DNA from: Atrina japonica
Taxonomy: Eukaryota; Mollusca; Bivalvia; Pterioida; Pinnidae
Length of the DNA: 64,000 bases
Reading direction: 5' to 3'
NCBI GenBank assembly: GCA_030159075.1
Contig: BROG01000042.1
Span: forward strand, 2,102,501 to 2,166,500
Positions 11,996 through 58,341 of this stretch are shown here, one piece after another. The notes below the pieces were generated by a model, which saw nothing but the letters and a program-made list of their open reading frames with translations, was not told the origin of the DNA and made no database searches. The translations under genes were made by a program, and so were the position numbers. How positions within the stretch are numbered: position 1 is the first letter of the stretch; the number at the start of each line of letters is the position of its first letter.

Positions 11996-13906
11996 GGCTG
12001 TCATATCAACTTACAAACTATATTGAAACATCCCTAATGATTGTTATTTCCAGTAGCAGCCATAGTTGTTCTGTAACTTGAATAGAAACTAAGCCCTACC
12101 TCTGTGTACAGGTATACCAAGGTAAAGTGGCACATCAGCGTTCTGTCAAATACCAAAACAATACCTTTAATTTTCCAAAAATAGGTTGTACAGGTAAAAT
12201 GTATTGTCTTGCCCGTGATTCTATACCGAAGCTGTGATATTTTTTGTCAACAAGTAGCCTTGCACTCCTGTTGTGATTTAATTTAGCCTCCTCGTGTATG
12301 TAAACATGTGCCAAATTACATTGGTAGACCTGTATGTTTTTCGTTTTGGAAGTACAGGTGTTCTACAGTACAGTTGCCTTTTAAAGTGGAATTGTGAGCC
12401 AATTCTTACAGATGACATTTAACAAATATTTCTGCCAAAGGGGAAAATACATCTGGGATGTTTCAAAAACATTTTTTTTCAAACTGCTTTAAGCTGATAG
12501 GTCAGCTTCAACAACAGTATAATAATGGAAACAAATATTTTGACTTACACCAACTTACAGCTGATCAAGAAATGAACTGTATTAAAACAACAAAAAGCTT
12601 CACTAGGAGTGTCAGATCTAAATATATGTGAATTACAAATTTCCAAACCAAAAATGCATAATTTGAAATATTGTTTTTCTTCAGTATAAATCTTAATGTG
12701 TCTTAACCACATACATAAATGCTGGTACATCAGTTTTACACTGTGAAGTCCATTAAAAATGTACACATGGCTATTTTGGCAGACCACTGATATATACACA
12801 TGTACTACAATGTTCTTTTCTCAACATCTAAGTGTGTTATATATTCTAGTCTAAGTCACATCTCTAATGGGCCTATGGTTTCCACCTACATCTTAAGATA
12901 TTTTACATGTATTTAAGCAGGTAACTTCATAACTTTGTCAACAGAAAATGGGTTATTGCAATTAAAGCAAAGAATGATAGCATTTCTTTCAAACTGAAAA
13001 TTCAGGGGTCATTTAAATTTAATAACTTCAATGAGCAAGTTTTCTTTCTAAATCATATGTGAATGCTGGTTATATTTTTTTTATTAAATGGAATATCTCC
13101 CTTATTCACACTTCTGTTATTAAAAAATGCATTCAAAAATATTCTGGATTTTTAATGAAAAGTATTAAAATCATGAAATAAATTTGTTTAGTAAAAATAT
13201 CAGATACATCATTTCATAATTTATATCTATAATTATACCATTTTAACATTAATTTTTAAAATCAATTTTCTTTAATAAAGGAATTAACATGACTTAGGCT
13301 ATATATAACTCACTAGAAAGTGATTCACAAGAAGTTCGGCTAGTGATTCATTTACATATGTACACACCTTGGTGAATCATTTAATCACAAACATGTATAC
13401 ACCTTACTAAATCACATATATCATTCATCTGGCATCCCTTGATTTAAATACAATTCTTCTGGGTAATTGTCCATACAGAAGCACCTAACATCCCTGGCAT
13501 ACAACTTCTATACTATACAAACTCTCAATCTTTTATACACTACATTTATACCATCTATAATGAGTTCAACTCCCAGACCTATTTACATATCAAACATGCG
13601 TATGGCTGTATGAATAAAACAATTAATGTAGGCATGTTCTCTAAATTTCAATTTCTTCCTGATCAATTGACAATGTTGGATAATTTACAGCTTCAACCTA
13701 AATAATCTTAACTAATGTGCCTTTATAGCATGTTATTATCAATAAATCAAACACTGTCATTGGACCATAATTTTAGACTGTACTGTATACAATTAAATAA
13801 TTTTAACAATTTGTATACATACACTGAGTAATATCAATACATACCTAAAAGGTTCAAAGGTCAAATTAAGTAAGAAAGAATGGAAATTAATTAATGCCCT
13901 TGTGTG
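11996..13906 (-). other. Putative SEL1L 3' flank / 3'UTR
   Basis: This stretch lies directly downstream of the SEL1L stop codon. It contains no exon-like frame. An AATAAA on the minus strand at 13085-13080 is one candidate poly(A) signal, but several other AT-rich candidates exist and the true end cannot be fixed from sequence. Confidence 0.35.
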
Positions 13907-47658
<33,752 letters not shown>

Positions 47659-47689
47659 CTTTCTTTACATCAGATCATGCAGAACCTGA

Positions 47690-50600
47690 AGTACAAAAAA
47701 ATGTGTTCAATGTAAGTTCAAATTAGTAGTGTTTACCACAGCCATGGTTCATACAGCCAATCAAAGGATTTTTCAAGCTCTTTTACAGACATATGGATGT
47801 TTTTAAAGCATTTTCAATGAGTACCGGTACATGTATGCAGGGTTCAATGGTACACTGGATTCAGAAAACCATTACTGGTAATCCAAAAAATTAGCCAACC
47901 AAGATATTTTTAGACAATTAAAATTTTAGTTAGCCAGGTCAATAAATAATGATACAAAATGCATGTGTTTTAATCTTACCCAACATTGTGAAAAGTTTAA
48001 ACTATTTGGCGTTACACTTGATTGAAAATTTGGGGTAAAATTTCATTGTTACCCATCAAGCATGCCCTCACTCATCCTTTGCATACTGTAAAACATAACA
48101 GTAGTTGTCTGTGATGGTGTTATTTTTTTTTCTTTGAATCAAACATGACCACAAATATTAGCCAGAACATTAGCCAATTACAATTTTTTTTACCAATCTT
48201 GAAAAGTTAAGATGACTACATTGGCTATTGACAGGGTGAGCCCTGGTATGTTTAAGCTATCATTCAAACCTTATAAACCAATCCAAAGTGAAAAAATTAA
48301 AAAGAATAAAACTCAGAAAGGTTATTTCACTTTCAATATGTAGTCCTCAAAATACAGCTTAGAACCCCACTAGACACTAAACATTTCCAGCAAAACATCA
48401 CAAAAACGTTTCACTCAAATGGAATATAATGGGTGAAGCATCTACATAATGAAGTTAATTATTTTAGTGTCTTTCATGATGAATAAACATGCAAATTGCA
48501 AAAAGTCGAATTCAATAACTATGATGAAATAAATCAAGCAATTTTCAGGTACATGTATTTTTATAGCACTTTTTAAGGACTAACTCTATATTCAAGCACT
48601 TTTCAAGGTATGTGAAAACCCTGACAGAAAAGGAAAATGTGATTTTGAAATAAAAACCTATGCAGAGACAAACTTAGACCTTAAAGAATAATTTTTAAAA
48701 TGTGCACATAGGCTTCATGTACCTACATGTATTAATACGAACTGTGAAATGTTGTATACACTCTACTGTGTATAGCTTCTGACATAGCTCTGTCACTTTT
48801 CAATGTTTGTACATATATCATCTATGTGTTAACATTAAAATGTTGGTGTTAATATTTTTATTAAATCAGCAACGACACTGGCACATCAAAATTTTACTCA
48901 TTTTGCTTTGCTAGAGGTTTTTGCTGATTAGACTAAAATTGTTGATACTTACCTGCGCAATGTTAGCCCTTACCTGTTAATTTTAACTTACAGGTATTCT
49001 AGCACAACTGAGTAAAATACCCATGCCCATAACAAATGAAATTAATCCTTTCTGTTCGATATATTTGCAATTATATTATCTCTACAACAAAATTATATGA
49101 TGCATGGTGGTCATTTGTTGAAGCTAGAAAAGGTAAAATGTAAAAGGTAAAAGAAGGGGAGCATTTATTTTATCAGACTGAATGTAGGATAAAATTATCT
49201 TATTATAGCTAAATGTCATTGGTAGTTATTCCCCTTCATCACTCTTTTGTCAGGAGAAAATAATGACTGCTCACATAACCTAATTTATTGACATAGCAGG
49301 GCTAACAGAGATTCTCATATGAAAAGTATTTTCATAGATTGGAACGAGGAAAACAGTCTATGTAAATGATATAGGATAGTCCGATAGGAGAACCACCTAT
49401 AGGTGATAGGTCTACTTTTTTATTTGCCACTGACATCGGCACATTTTTTTTAAGATTAAGAAAATCAATTGCATTACAAATAAACTTTTAAATTTCCTAT
49501 CTCATGATAAGTCTGACTTGCACTAAAGTGCCAATATCATTTACCAGTATCTTTTAAATCAGCAAAAAAATAACGCAGCACAATGTGAATTTATGTCCAA
49601 ACACTACAGGACTATACAGTCTAAGTCACATTAATTGTGTCCACTGGTTTTGGCTGATTAAAACAAAATGGTTGATACTTACAATGTACATGTACCTTCT
49701 AATTTTAACTTAGCGGTATTCTAGGTATTCTGAGTAAATTATCCATTCCAGCAGCCAACAACATGAAATTAATCCTTTCTCTCCAAGACTTTCACACTGA
49801 AATTAACCCTATGACAATTTTGCATGAGTAATGGCAGCGTTCTGAAGAAGTTGACAAGTGGAGGTGAAAGAAAGGGACTGTTTATTGCTCAAACTGAATG
49901 TAAAATTAAATTATCATGTTTCGGAGCATTCAGACTATTATTGTACCATGTGTATTTATTTTTGAGAATGAAGCAAACTTATTGATTGGAAATTACCCAA
50001 AATGCAATACTGAACTATAGTCTTATTAACTTTACTGATGAACATTGAAAAATCAACTTTTTGACAAGAGGCACTTTACTACTGTACTAGCAAAGATTTT
50101 GCAGACTAAGTTCATGGTAACACTGGAACTGCAAATTATGTCCTAAATATTTGACATCATAATTAAACTGTTACGTCATTTAGAGGGAAAGATGTTGCAC
50201 TACTGAGGTTGAATATATTCCTGATGAATGCTTTCTCCCACATTTGTAAAACAAGAAGCTGCACTCTCTTTCAAGGCATTGCCTTAGTTCATCTAGGGTC
50301 ATGTCATATATACTCACACCTCTCTTGACAAAAGAGTTATATGAAGGGAAATAACTACCAATATAGTATTTTCGAAAGGAATCAATGATTTTGTATTAAC
50401 AGCAACCTTTCTTTTCACAATACAATATGATAATATTTTGGAAAGTTCCAAAAACATGTGTTTAGTATGATAATACTAAAAAAGTTCTGAAAAAATGTCT
50501 ATCAAATGATTTCATCTAGTATTAGCCTGGGATCTTGGTCCAATCATACTTTGTCAATCAATCAGCCAGGCTATATCAGTATGACCAATAAACGTTCTCT

Positions 50601-50785
50601 TTCTTTCACTTCTGCTTTCAGACGGCAGCAATCACCACTGCAAAAGTAGGGGGAATTTGAGTGCGAATATCTATAATAAAATGGACTGATTTTTATTTGT
50701 CATGGACAAAGATAGATTACTCAGTATGCACCGAATACCGCTACGTTAAATTTAAGAGGTAGATATCAACCATTTTATCTTAATC
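47690..50785. other. SEL1L 5' flank, non-coding
   Basis: No coding exon is supported. Two diverged copies of one sequence lie at about 48855-49260 and 49560-49940 (shared: AATTTTAACTTA, GGTATTCTAG, GAAATTAATCCTTTCT). A minus-strand donor-like CGCAG|GTAAGTATC occurs at about 48956 and could end an untranslated SEL1L exon; this is inference only. Confidence 0.4.
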
Positions 50786-50921
50786 GGCCAAACTAGTTTA
50801 CCGAAAACTCCGAAAACAATAACGATTTGCCGAAAACATCAGAAAAGGCACCGAAGACACCGATATAAATCAGACAAACAACTTAATTATTAAAAATATT
50901 TATATTTGGTTCCTTAATGTA

Positions 50922-51958
50922 CAGTACAAACATGGTGTTTATTCTGTCAAACACTCTACTTGGTGTAGAGTGAAACACGGTACGGTACGGTGATTTTTGG
51001 TGTGCAACACCAGAAAAACACTATCACACCGTGAAAAATAGTGTAAAGGATTATCTATCAACATGAATGACTTGACACTTCAATATGCAATAAAAATCGT
51101 CCGTGCGTAACAAGTTTACCTCGGCAGTTAATCTCTTGAGTGTTAACTTTTTGGGGCATCCTGTTTTTTAAAGGGCAGTGCCAGTATTTACGTTTAAGTC
51201 ACACAAAGAAGTTATATTCTAAAGACAAAAATAATAGAAATTTATTACCGATATAATAAGCGTAATATATCGCCGGTTCATCTGGGATCAAGTTGCTGGC
51301 AATAATTCTACATGTCTATAAATATCTGTAAAACTTGACTAAAACGAGTTTTTAAATCGTAGTAGCATGCCAGTAGTATTGTTTCAACGGAGACACGTCG
51401 ACGACCAGTTAAATAACACTGACGCAATTAAAAGGTGATCCATGTCAATTCCATTTTTTGTCATTTCCAAATGTCTTAAAATCATTTACTTAAAAATTAT
51501 TGAGTTTTGAAAATAAATATAAGGGCAGATATGCATCTTTATTGATGTGGTTACATAAATTAAAAAAATCTTTTGAAAAAGAGATGCAACATTTCACACC
51601 TGATTTTTATATCCCTCTTATGAAATTGAGGGAGATAACTTGTATACTTCTTTTGCACTTGTGTATTCAGCCACAGACTCGAAGATACACATGTATGTGA
51701 ATCAACTATCACCACAATTATACAATGTTACCATTTCTTTTTAATGTTTGATAAAATAGTAAGTCTGAAATACCGGACTGTATTACTTTTTAAAACAATC
51801 GATCGTACTGGACTGGTGTCAATTTCAGGTGAGCACTGAAAGTTTTAGAGTCATGTTTCTGTCAGTTGTATTTTGAATAAAATAAACAATGAAAAATCTA
51901 GTTGAAGTTAACAGTTAAAAATATTAAGCTATTTGTCAACATTTTCGATTTTGTGTGT

Positions 51959-51989
<31 letters not shown>

Positions 51990-52628
51990 TTTACGTATTA
52001 CTACACCACTGTGTCACCTATGAAATACATGATAATTGTGTAATTTCTGTCGGAAATCAAATGTGAGTAAAGTTAATCTGAGAAGTTCTTTTTCAAGACT
52101 GATCAACAGTTACTATCAAGGTCAAAGTTTGGCATGCAGCCAACGATGATCGGAACATCAAGCGTCCTTGGTCTGCTTGGGATAATTTAGCAAATCAATT
52201 TCAAAGCTCTCAGAAAAGAAGTTGTTGTAACTTTCAGTGTTTCATGTCATCGTTTTAGTAGTAGTGAAGGGCAGAGTTTATGTATATGCATGCAAGGGTA
52301 CAACTGAACTTGACATCACCGAAGCGACTCTGATATTCTGTCTAACAAGACATGGATTTACATCTTGTTTATTAGCTGTAGGGTGCGAGGCTGTAGTAAT
52401 AATTAATAAATCTAGGCACCCCATGGAGAAGTTTAATCCAAAACGCTTCAGCTGACGGTGTCACACGGAGTTTCTCGATGTCAAAGAAATATGCCGCCAT
52501 AGTGTAGAGTGAAATTTTGCGTATGTTTACACTATAGTGAGAAAGAGAATCACGGTGTTTTTTGGTGTTTTTTGTCATCATTTTCACGGTGTAGAGCGTT
52601 TGACAGAATAAACACCACGTTTGTACTG
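50922..52628. mobile_element. 1.7-kb TA-flanked TIR element
   Basis: Left CAGTACAAACATGGTGTTTA and right, read inversely, CAGTACAAACGTGGTGTTTA, both continuing into TTCTGTCAAAC and CTCTAC over about 40 bp. TA at 50920-50921 and 52629-52630. CACGGTGT motifs recur beside both ends. No transposase frame. A (GA)n run lies inside at 51957-51989. Confidence 0.75.
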
Positions 52629-53659
52629 TAAAGTTTAACATAATTTTGATGCATTTCAAAGAGGTTATTACAATATTATTTCCGATACACAAGTCACACA
52701 TTGAGCTCAGATTTGACATCTAGATGCGTATTCGACTCGAATTATGTAAATCCTTTTAATTTTTTGCATTTTTATTCAGAAATACAACAAGACTTTGTGT
52801 TAATATACCAGTATGCATCTAACACAAGTTGAATATAAAATGTATGAAGTTAATGTTTATTGTGTCAAAGAGAATTCATCGGCACGACTTGTGTATCAAA
52901 ATATCAAAATAACTTCTTTCAAATGCATCAAATTTCTGTAAAACTTTATCTAACTTCAAGGGATCCAAATACTAATATCTATAATATTTAAGTTGTTTGT
53001 CAGATTTATAGAGGGCAAAGACCTCATTTCTGTAGAGAAGCTCACATTCTTATTCCTACTACATCCAGGGACCTGTACTACTAATGGTAAAAATTCTGCT
53101 CACATCAGGAAATTGCGCCAGGCATAAATAAAATGTCGGAAATGCAAAGCCATTTCTTAAAAGCGCATTGCAAATAAGGTAATAAAATAATGCACAAGCA
53201 AACATTTTGCAGACCTAGACTAGGCCAAAACGACTAGGGTTGTACATTGAAGACAATCATGAAGCGCATCCATTATTTGGTTAATGTGAACTGCACGAAG
53301 TGATAGATATGCTGGGATAGAGTAAAATATATATAGCATAAAACATAATGCTGGATTTAATTCATGACTAATAAATGACACATAGATTCCATTTAAGTTT
53401 TAAAACAGTCAGCCACTCAATATTTTATTTAGAACAATGTGTGAATGACTGGGACATCTACTTGATAAACACACTGAAAATTAATCCCTTTGGGGATTTT
53501 GTCGTGTTGCCCCTGCCAAAACTCTTGATGAATGCTTTCAACCTCTACATAGGTTTACCTTACCTATGTATTATTTTTCATATCGGTGTTTCGGAGCTTT
53601 TTCCGGTGTTTTCGATAATTCCTTGTTGTTTTCGGTATTGGACCCAAACTAGTGGACAC

Positions 53660-54850
53660 AGCTAATCCTAGTCTGACTCAGACTATAACATGACTTGGAC
53701 TATAGACGCTATACATAACATACTGATTCATGCCATTATCCTACAATGAAGAGTCAACGAAAGTAATAAGATAGTAACCTGCGATTGTCATTACCTTGAC
53801 ATTAGTCTAATCAGAGTGAAGCTACTGCAAATTGTCAGGCCTAGCCGGTAAACCATAAAGCCAACAACGGAAGATGTTTGTCGTTGTTATTACCCTTAAA
53901 ACAGACTTGCTATGGGCAATGTATGAAACCAAACGCCGATATTTGTATACATCGTTTGAAACATCCTTAAACCTTACCAAAAATAATCGTCAACTATTTC
54001 AGATAACTCTCAAATACGTGCATTATTCAAAGTGTTGCCACGTATCTTTCAGCTACAGGTTCCCTTGTCTTCCATATTGAATGTATTTGTTACAAATAAT
54101 TTCATTGGTTCATTTTCACAACCGGATGTTTACAAATACGGACAGTCTACACATTTAAAAGCGTGTTGTAACGGACTTTTGGTGAAACTTTATATTTTGG
54201 AAAGTCGCTATTTTTAAGACGTAGTGACTATTTTTTTTAAATAAAAGCCTTGAAAACCTTTAAATTTTACGCTTTTAGATCTAACTGAAATATACGTCGG
54301 TATCAGAGTCAGCCAGAGATGATGTACTGGAGGACAAAACTCAAGTTCAAAGAAACTGGCATTAAATATTTCTTTTTATTTGCAACTTGTATCCATTGTT
54401 TGGTGGTTTATTTTAGAGCCATATTTTGAACTTTAAAAATATTTATACGTGAATAGTTCGTAGAATCTTGCACCGGTAGCATTGGAATTTGAAAAAAAAA
54501 TTAAAACCCTAAACAGCCTCGATTTTTTTTCAACAGGAACTTGTATAGTTAAATCCATATAATAACCTAGCAGGGTGGAGTCTTCTGAACCCTTTCTTGA
54601 CCTGGACGAGTAAATGTAATGTTATAAAACATAACATTAAAATTACACTGCATTGACAGATTTAAGGAGCAGGGCTGTACCCCCTTGTAAAACTTCAAAT
54701 CTGTCCAGACCCCTTGCCTCTGAAGGCACATACCATCGATGCTCGCATTTCGTAATGATAAAAATTCTCAACCCCTCTTTCAAATAATCCGGAACCGCCC
54801 CTGCACTGACTACAGTAATCAGAGTTCCTACTTGTCATCATACATAGCAG
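53660..54850. other. Non-coding intergenic stretch
   Basis: I see no gene, tandem array or RNA gene here that I can support. Short open frames lack splice sites or recognisable content. Confidence 0.35.
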
Positions 54851-55009
54851 TACGGAAGCCGGATAGTGCCATTTTAAAATCTAAAAATTTCTAAAACTAT
54901 TTCGTAATTACGAGAAACTTTCTTGAAATAACGAGAAACTTTTCTCGAAAACTTTCTCGTAATTACGAGAAAGTTTTCAATTTTATCATGGCACTATCCG
55001 GCTTCCGTA
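54851..55009. mobile_element. 159-bp MITE with perfect 21-bp inverted ends
   Basis: TACGGAAGCCGGATAGTGCC at 54851 is repeated exactly in inverse orientation ending at 55009; TA is the probable target duplication. The interior is built from CGTAATTACGAGAAA motifs, themselves palindromic at AATT. Confidence 0.85.
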
Positions 55010-55244
55010 TAAGAGATTATCCACGTGCAGGTTGTCATAACCGAAAAGTCAGTAGAATCATCCTCACGATAATCAAAAAGGTTACTCCGCCCCGCCATCT
55101 TATGTGAATTGGACAATACTTTGTTTTTTAGTATACCACTTTCTCTGTCGGAACTCTTTATCTATTTCAAATTCGAAATCTGTTTGACAGAAACGATCGT
55201 CTAGAGTATTTTCGATGACGGATTGAAATTCAGCAATACTGTAC

Positions 55245-56165
55245 AGTTTCTTATTCCAGAAGCGGTGTAAATCAGATGTGGATACTTAAAAATCCTAATC
55301 AACTTTTATAAAAATTTGAAGGCACACAATGTTCCTCATATTCACAATATCAAAACATACGACTTCTCTACTCTTTACACAACTATTCCACATAATAAAA
55401 ATGAAAAGAGAGACTTTTTAGCATTATAGACAACTGGTTTTTTTTTCACTAAAGGTGGTACCCAACAATTTAAATATCTAGTGATTGGTTATCATGATAC
55501 TTATTTTGTCCAATACAACTCTAATTCTACACATAAATACACTGAAGTTGATATAGAAAAACATGCTTGGACTTCTAATAGACAATATATTTGTAATGTT
55601 AATGCGATATATCCCAGCGAACTAGAAATTAAAGATACTACAGAATCAAGCACACACGCTTCATACTTAGACATTTTACTAACTATAGACACAGACGGAT
55701 AATTGACAACAACGCGACGATTTCAGATTTTCCAAATTCAAGTAGTAATATACCACAGTCACCCGCATATGGAGTTTATATTTCACAAATTATCCGATAT
55801 GCCAGGGCGTGTTCAACATATGAACATTACAGTTGTAAACTACTCACTGACAAATTATTGACACAGGGATATCGAAAACCGCGTTTAACGGCAACGTTCC
55901 ACAAATTTTACGGTCGGTATAATAGTCTTGTTTGCGATTACTCTGTAGGTGAAATGTTGAATTGCCTTTTCGTTGGCGGTTGTTGAGACGTCTGTACCAA
56001 TTGTGACGAGGATTCGTTCCTAGCGTATTTCATTTGGACTTGACTGTGGACTCACGGCGGATGTGACCGGTCGACAGGGGATGATTACTCCTTTTTACCA
56101 GATTTGTATGTATATACTGTACATCCTAAACATTTATACTTTGATATCTGAGATGTTTTATATTA
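55245..56165 (+). pseudogene. Decayed Penelope-like retroelement copy, internally deleted
   Basis: Plus-strand relics match the copy at 62.0-64.0 kb: KTYDFSTLYTTIPH, FKYLVIGYHDTYFVQ and EIKDTTESSTHASYLDILL. The reverse transcriptase core, including the catalytic YIDD, is deleted between about 55590 and 55595. Multiple frameshifts and stops follow. The shared 3' tail (ACTCACGGCGGATGTGACCG) continues to about 56165. Confidence 0.85.
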
Positions 56166-56439
56166 CAAAGGGTAACGTTTGGCAAGTTAATTATTCTAAT
56201 ACAATAAGACGAATAAGCATGCATTTGTTCTTTTATCCAATAGAAGATCTTTTTCTGATGTAAACGAGATAAAATCTGTATGTAAAATATTATCGACGAC
56301 AGCTCATATTACTTTAAAGAGTGTTCATGGATATAGTAGGAGCAATATAAAAAATATCAGATACCAAAGTATAAACAATTATATATAAAACCTAACAAAA
56401 AGGTAAACAAGGCTTCATATATCGCTGCTAGTAGTAACC

Positions 56440-56850
56440 CGAATACATTTTACCAATCAATTTTGTACCATTCATGTATTCTAATAAAAAACATCTCAGA
56501 TACCAAAGTATAAATCTTTAGGATGTCCAGGACACAGATACAAATCTGGCAAAAATGGACAAACACAGACCTCTGGAAACCAAGAGGTGGGATCAGGTGC
56601 CATGGAGAAGTAAGCACCCCCTGTCGATCGGTCACACCCGCCGTGAATCCACAGTCAAGTATAAATGAAATACGCGAGGGACGAATCATCGTCACAATTG
56701 GTACAGACGTCTCAACAACCGCCAACGAAAAATTTTACCCGGTGAAACAGAGTAATTGCAAAAACTACTATACCGACCGTAAAATTTGCGGAACGTTAAC
56801 ATCAAACGCGGTTTTCGATATCCATGTGTCAATAATTTGTCAGTGAGTAG
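56440..56850 (-). pseudogene. Penelope-like element 3' fragment, inverse orientation
   Basis: The minus strand carries the last codons of the element (GYRKPRLM, FYGRY), the GGTTGTTGAGACGTCTGTAC junction and the shared 3' tail, ending near 56440. A further scrap of the tail's end lies at about 56347-56372. Confidence 0.8.
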
Positions 56851-56851
56851 T

Positions 56852-57010
56852 TCACTGAGAGCACTTTCAATGTCGATACAAAACCGATTTGAGGATTGAT
56901 ATGAAGTATCATCAGCAAAATGCAGAGAGCAATTATAAAAAATCAGAAAAAGAAATAGACCTAGTACTGATCCTTGTGGAACACCAGTGTTATAATTCAG
57001 AAAAGAGGAA
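56852..57010 (-). pseudogene. Non-LTR (LINE) reverse transcriptase fragment
   Basis: The minus strand reads NTGVPQGSVLGLFLFLIFYN and, shortly after, HFADDTSYQSS. GVPQGSVLG and FADD are the conserved blocks of Jockey/CR1-type LINE reverse transcriptases. The spacing between them is far shorter than in an intact enzyme, so it is an internally deleted scrap. Confidence 0.75.
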
Positions 57011-57399
57011 GAGGTGTTATCAAGGATTACTGCTTTCTGTTTGTTTTACAGTTAACTAGCCATTTTTTATGTTGATAGTTTACATTATTATAATTTTTGA
57101 ATTCGCTGTCATTTGCTCAGAAAACTTATCATAGTTGTTTGAAAGAAAATATATATATTTAGGCCTATTTGTAGGCCTATATTACAGGTTTAAATGTATT
57201 TGCGGTGGATGAAAAAATGGTAAGTGATCAATGCGGCTACTAAATAGAGCAAACCGATTTATACGTAAACAACCGGGATTTCATGCTTTATTGGGACGAT
57301 TATGATTATCATGTGCCCACTTTTTGATTTACCAGAGATTTTCCCAAAAATGGGAACATGGTACCATTGGTATAAGAAACATGGGAGCAATATCCTAAC

Positions 57400-58050
57400 C
57401 TCGGCATTTACGATGGGAAACCGAAATCATCGCAATAGTTGTATAGCCTGATTGTTAATTTCCTGTCTGTGTCTAAAGTATGTAAAATGTCCAAAATAGG
57501 AAGCGTGTGTGCCTGATTCTGTTGTGTCTTTAATTTCTAGGTCGTGGGGATATATCGTATTGACATATGTATGAAAATTGTCATTATTAATAAAATTCGA
57601 TATATCTAAATGTAAAGGCCACCTTTAGCTTTCCCTTCTTTTGATTTAGAAGCTTCTAAATGAAGTCTGTTTCGTACATTTACAAAGTTTTCAAACAGGA
57701 TTTTGGAATTGAAAAATATATTACTAAATTATCCCCAAAATGTCGAAAATTATTTATGACATTTCAAACTTCAAATCATCATGTTCTAGTGAATTTGAAA
57801 AATCGAAGATTTTCTCATTTTTGAAGTTAGTCGCCAGGACAGTAACTGAAATGTTGTTTGAAAGTAGACTAGTCGTTAAATCGTCTAAACCCCATTGTGG
57901 ACTCACGGCGGATGTGACCAGTCAACAGGAGATGCTTACTCCTCCATGACACCTGATCCTACCTCTGGATGTGTGTCCAATATTCACCATATGCGCATAC
58001 CATTTCCTGGCGGTTAATACTTTGGTATCTGTGATTTTTATATATTAAAC
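57400..58050. pseudogene. Two Penelope-like scraps, head to tail in opposite orientations
   Basis: 57400-57690 matches the minus-strand RT region 62515-62790 (nucleotide phrases GAAGCGTGTGTGC and ATTGACATATGTATGAAAAT). 57890-58050 is the 3' tail on the plus strand (GGACTCACGGCGGATGTGAC to TTTGGTATCTGTGA). Confidence 0.75.
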
Positions 58051-58341
58051 ATTCCTATATAGACTGAAAATTGAAGTAAAACAAAGAAATAAAAAGTTAA
58101 ATATACGAAACTTTTATACAGGATTTATACATCTTATATAGGGAATTCACATATCGTTTAGACGATGTTGCTTCGCTTTTTCCTACCCCATGACCTACTC
58201 TAACCCCTCAACAATGGAAACTCCGTAGCAAGGGGAAAGTCACTTCTAAAAAGTATAAAGATTTTAAGAATACAAATGAAAAAGAAATGAATTAAAACTT
58301 TGTAACATAAATGATTTGTGTTCATCGGTTGTTGCAATTAT

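Noticed and set aside
51500..52719. Open frames within the 1.7-kb TIR element as a transposase
   Set aside because: None exceeds 115 residues and none shows a recognisable catalytic or helix-turn-helix motif.
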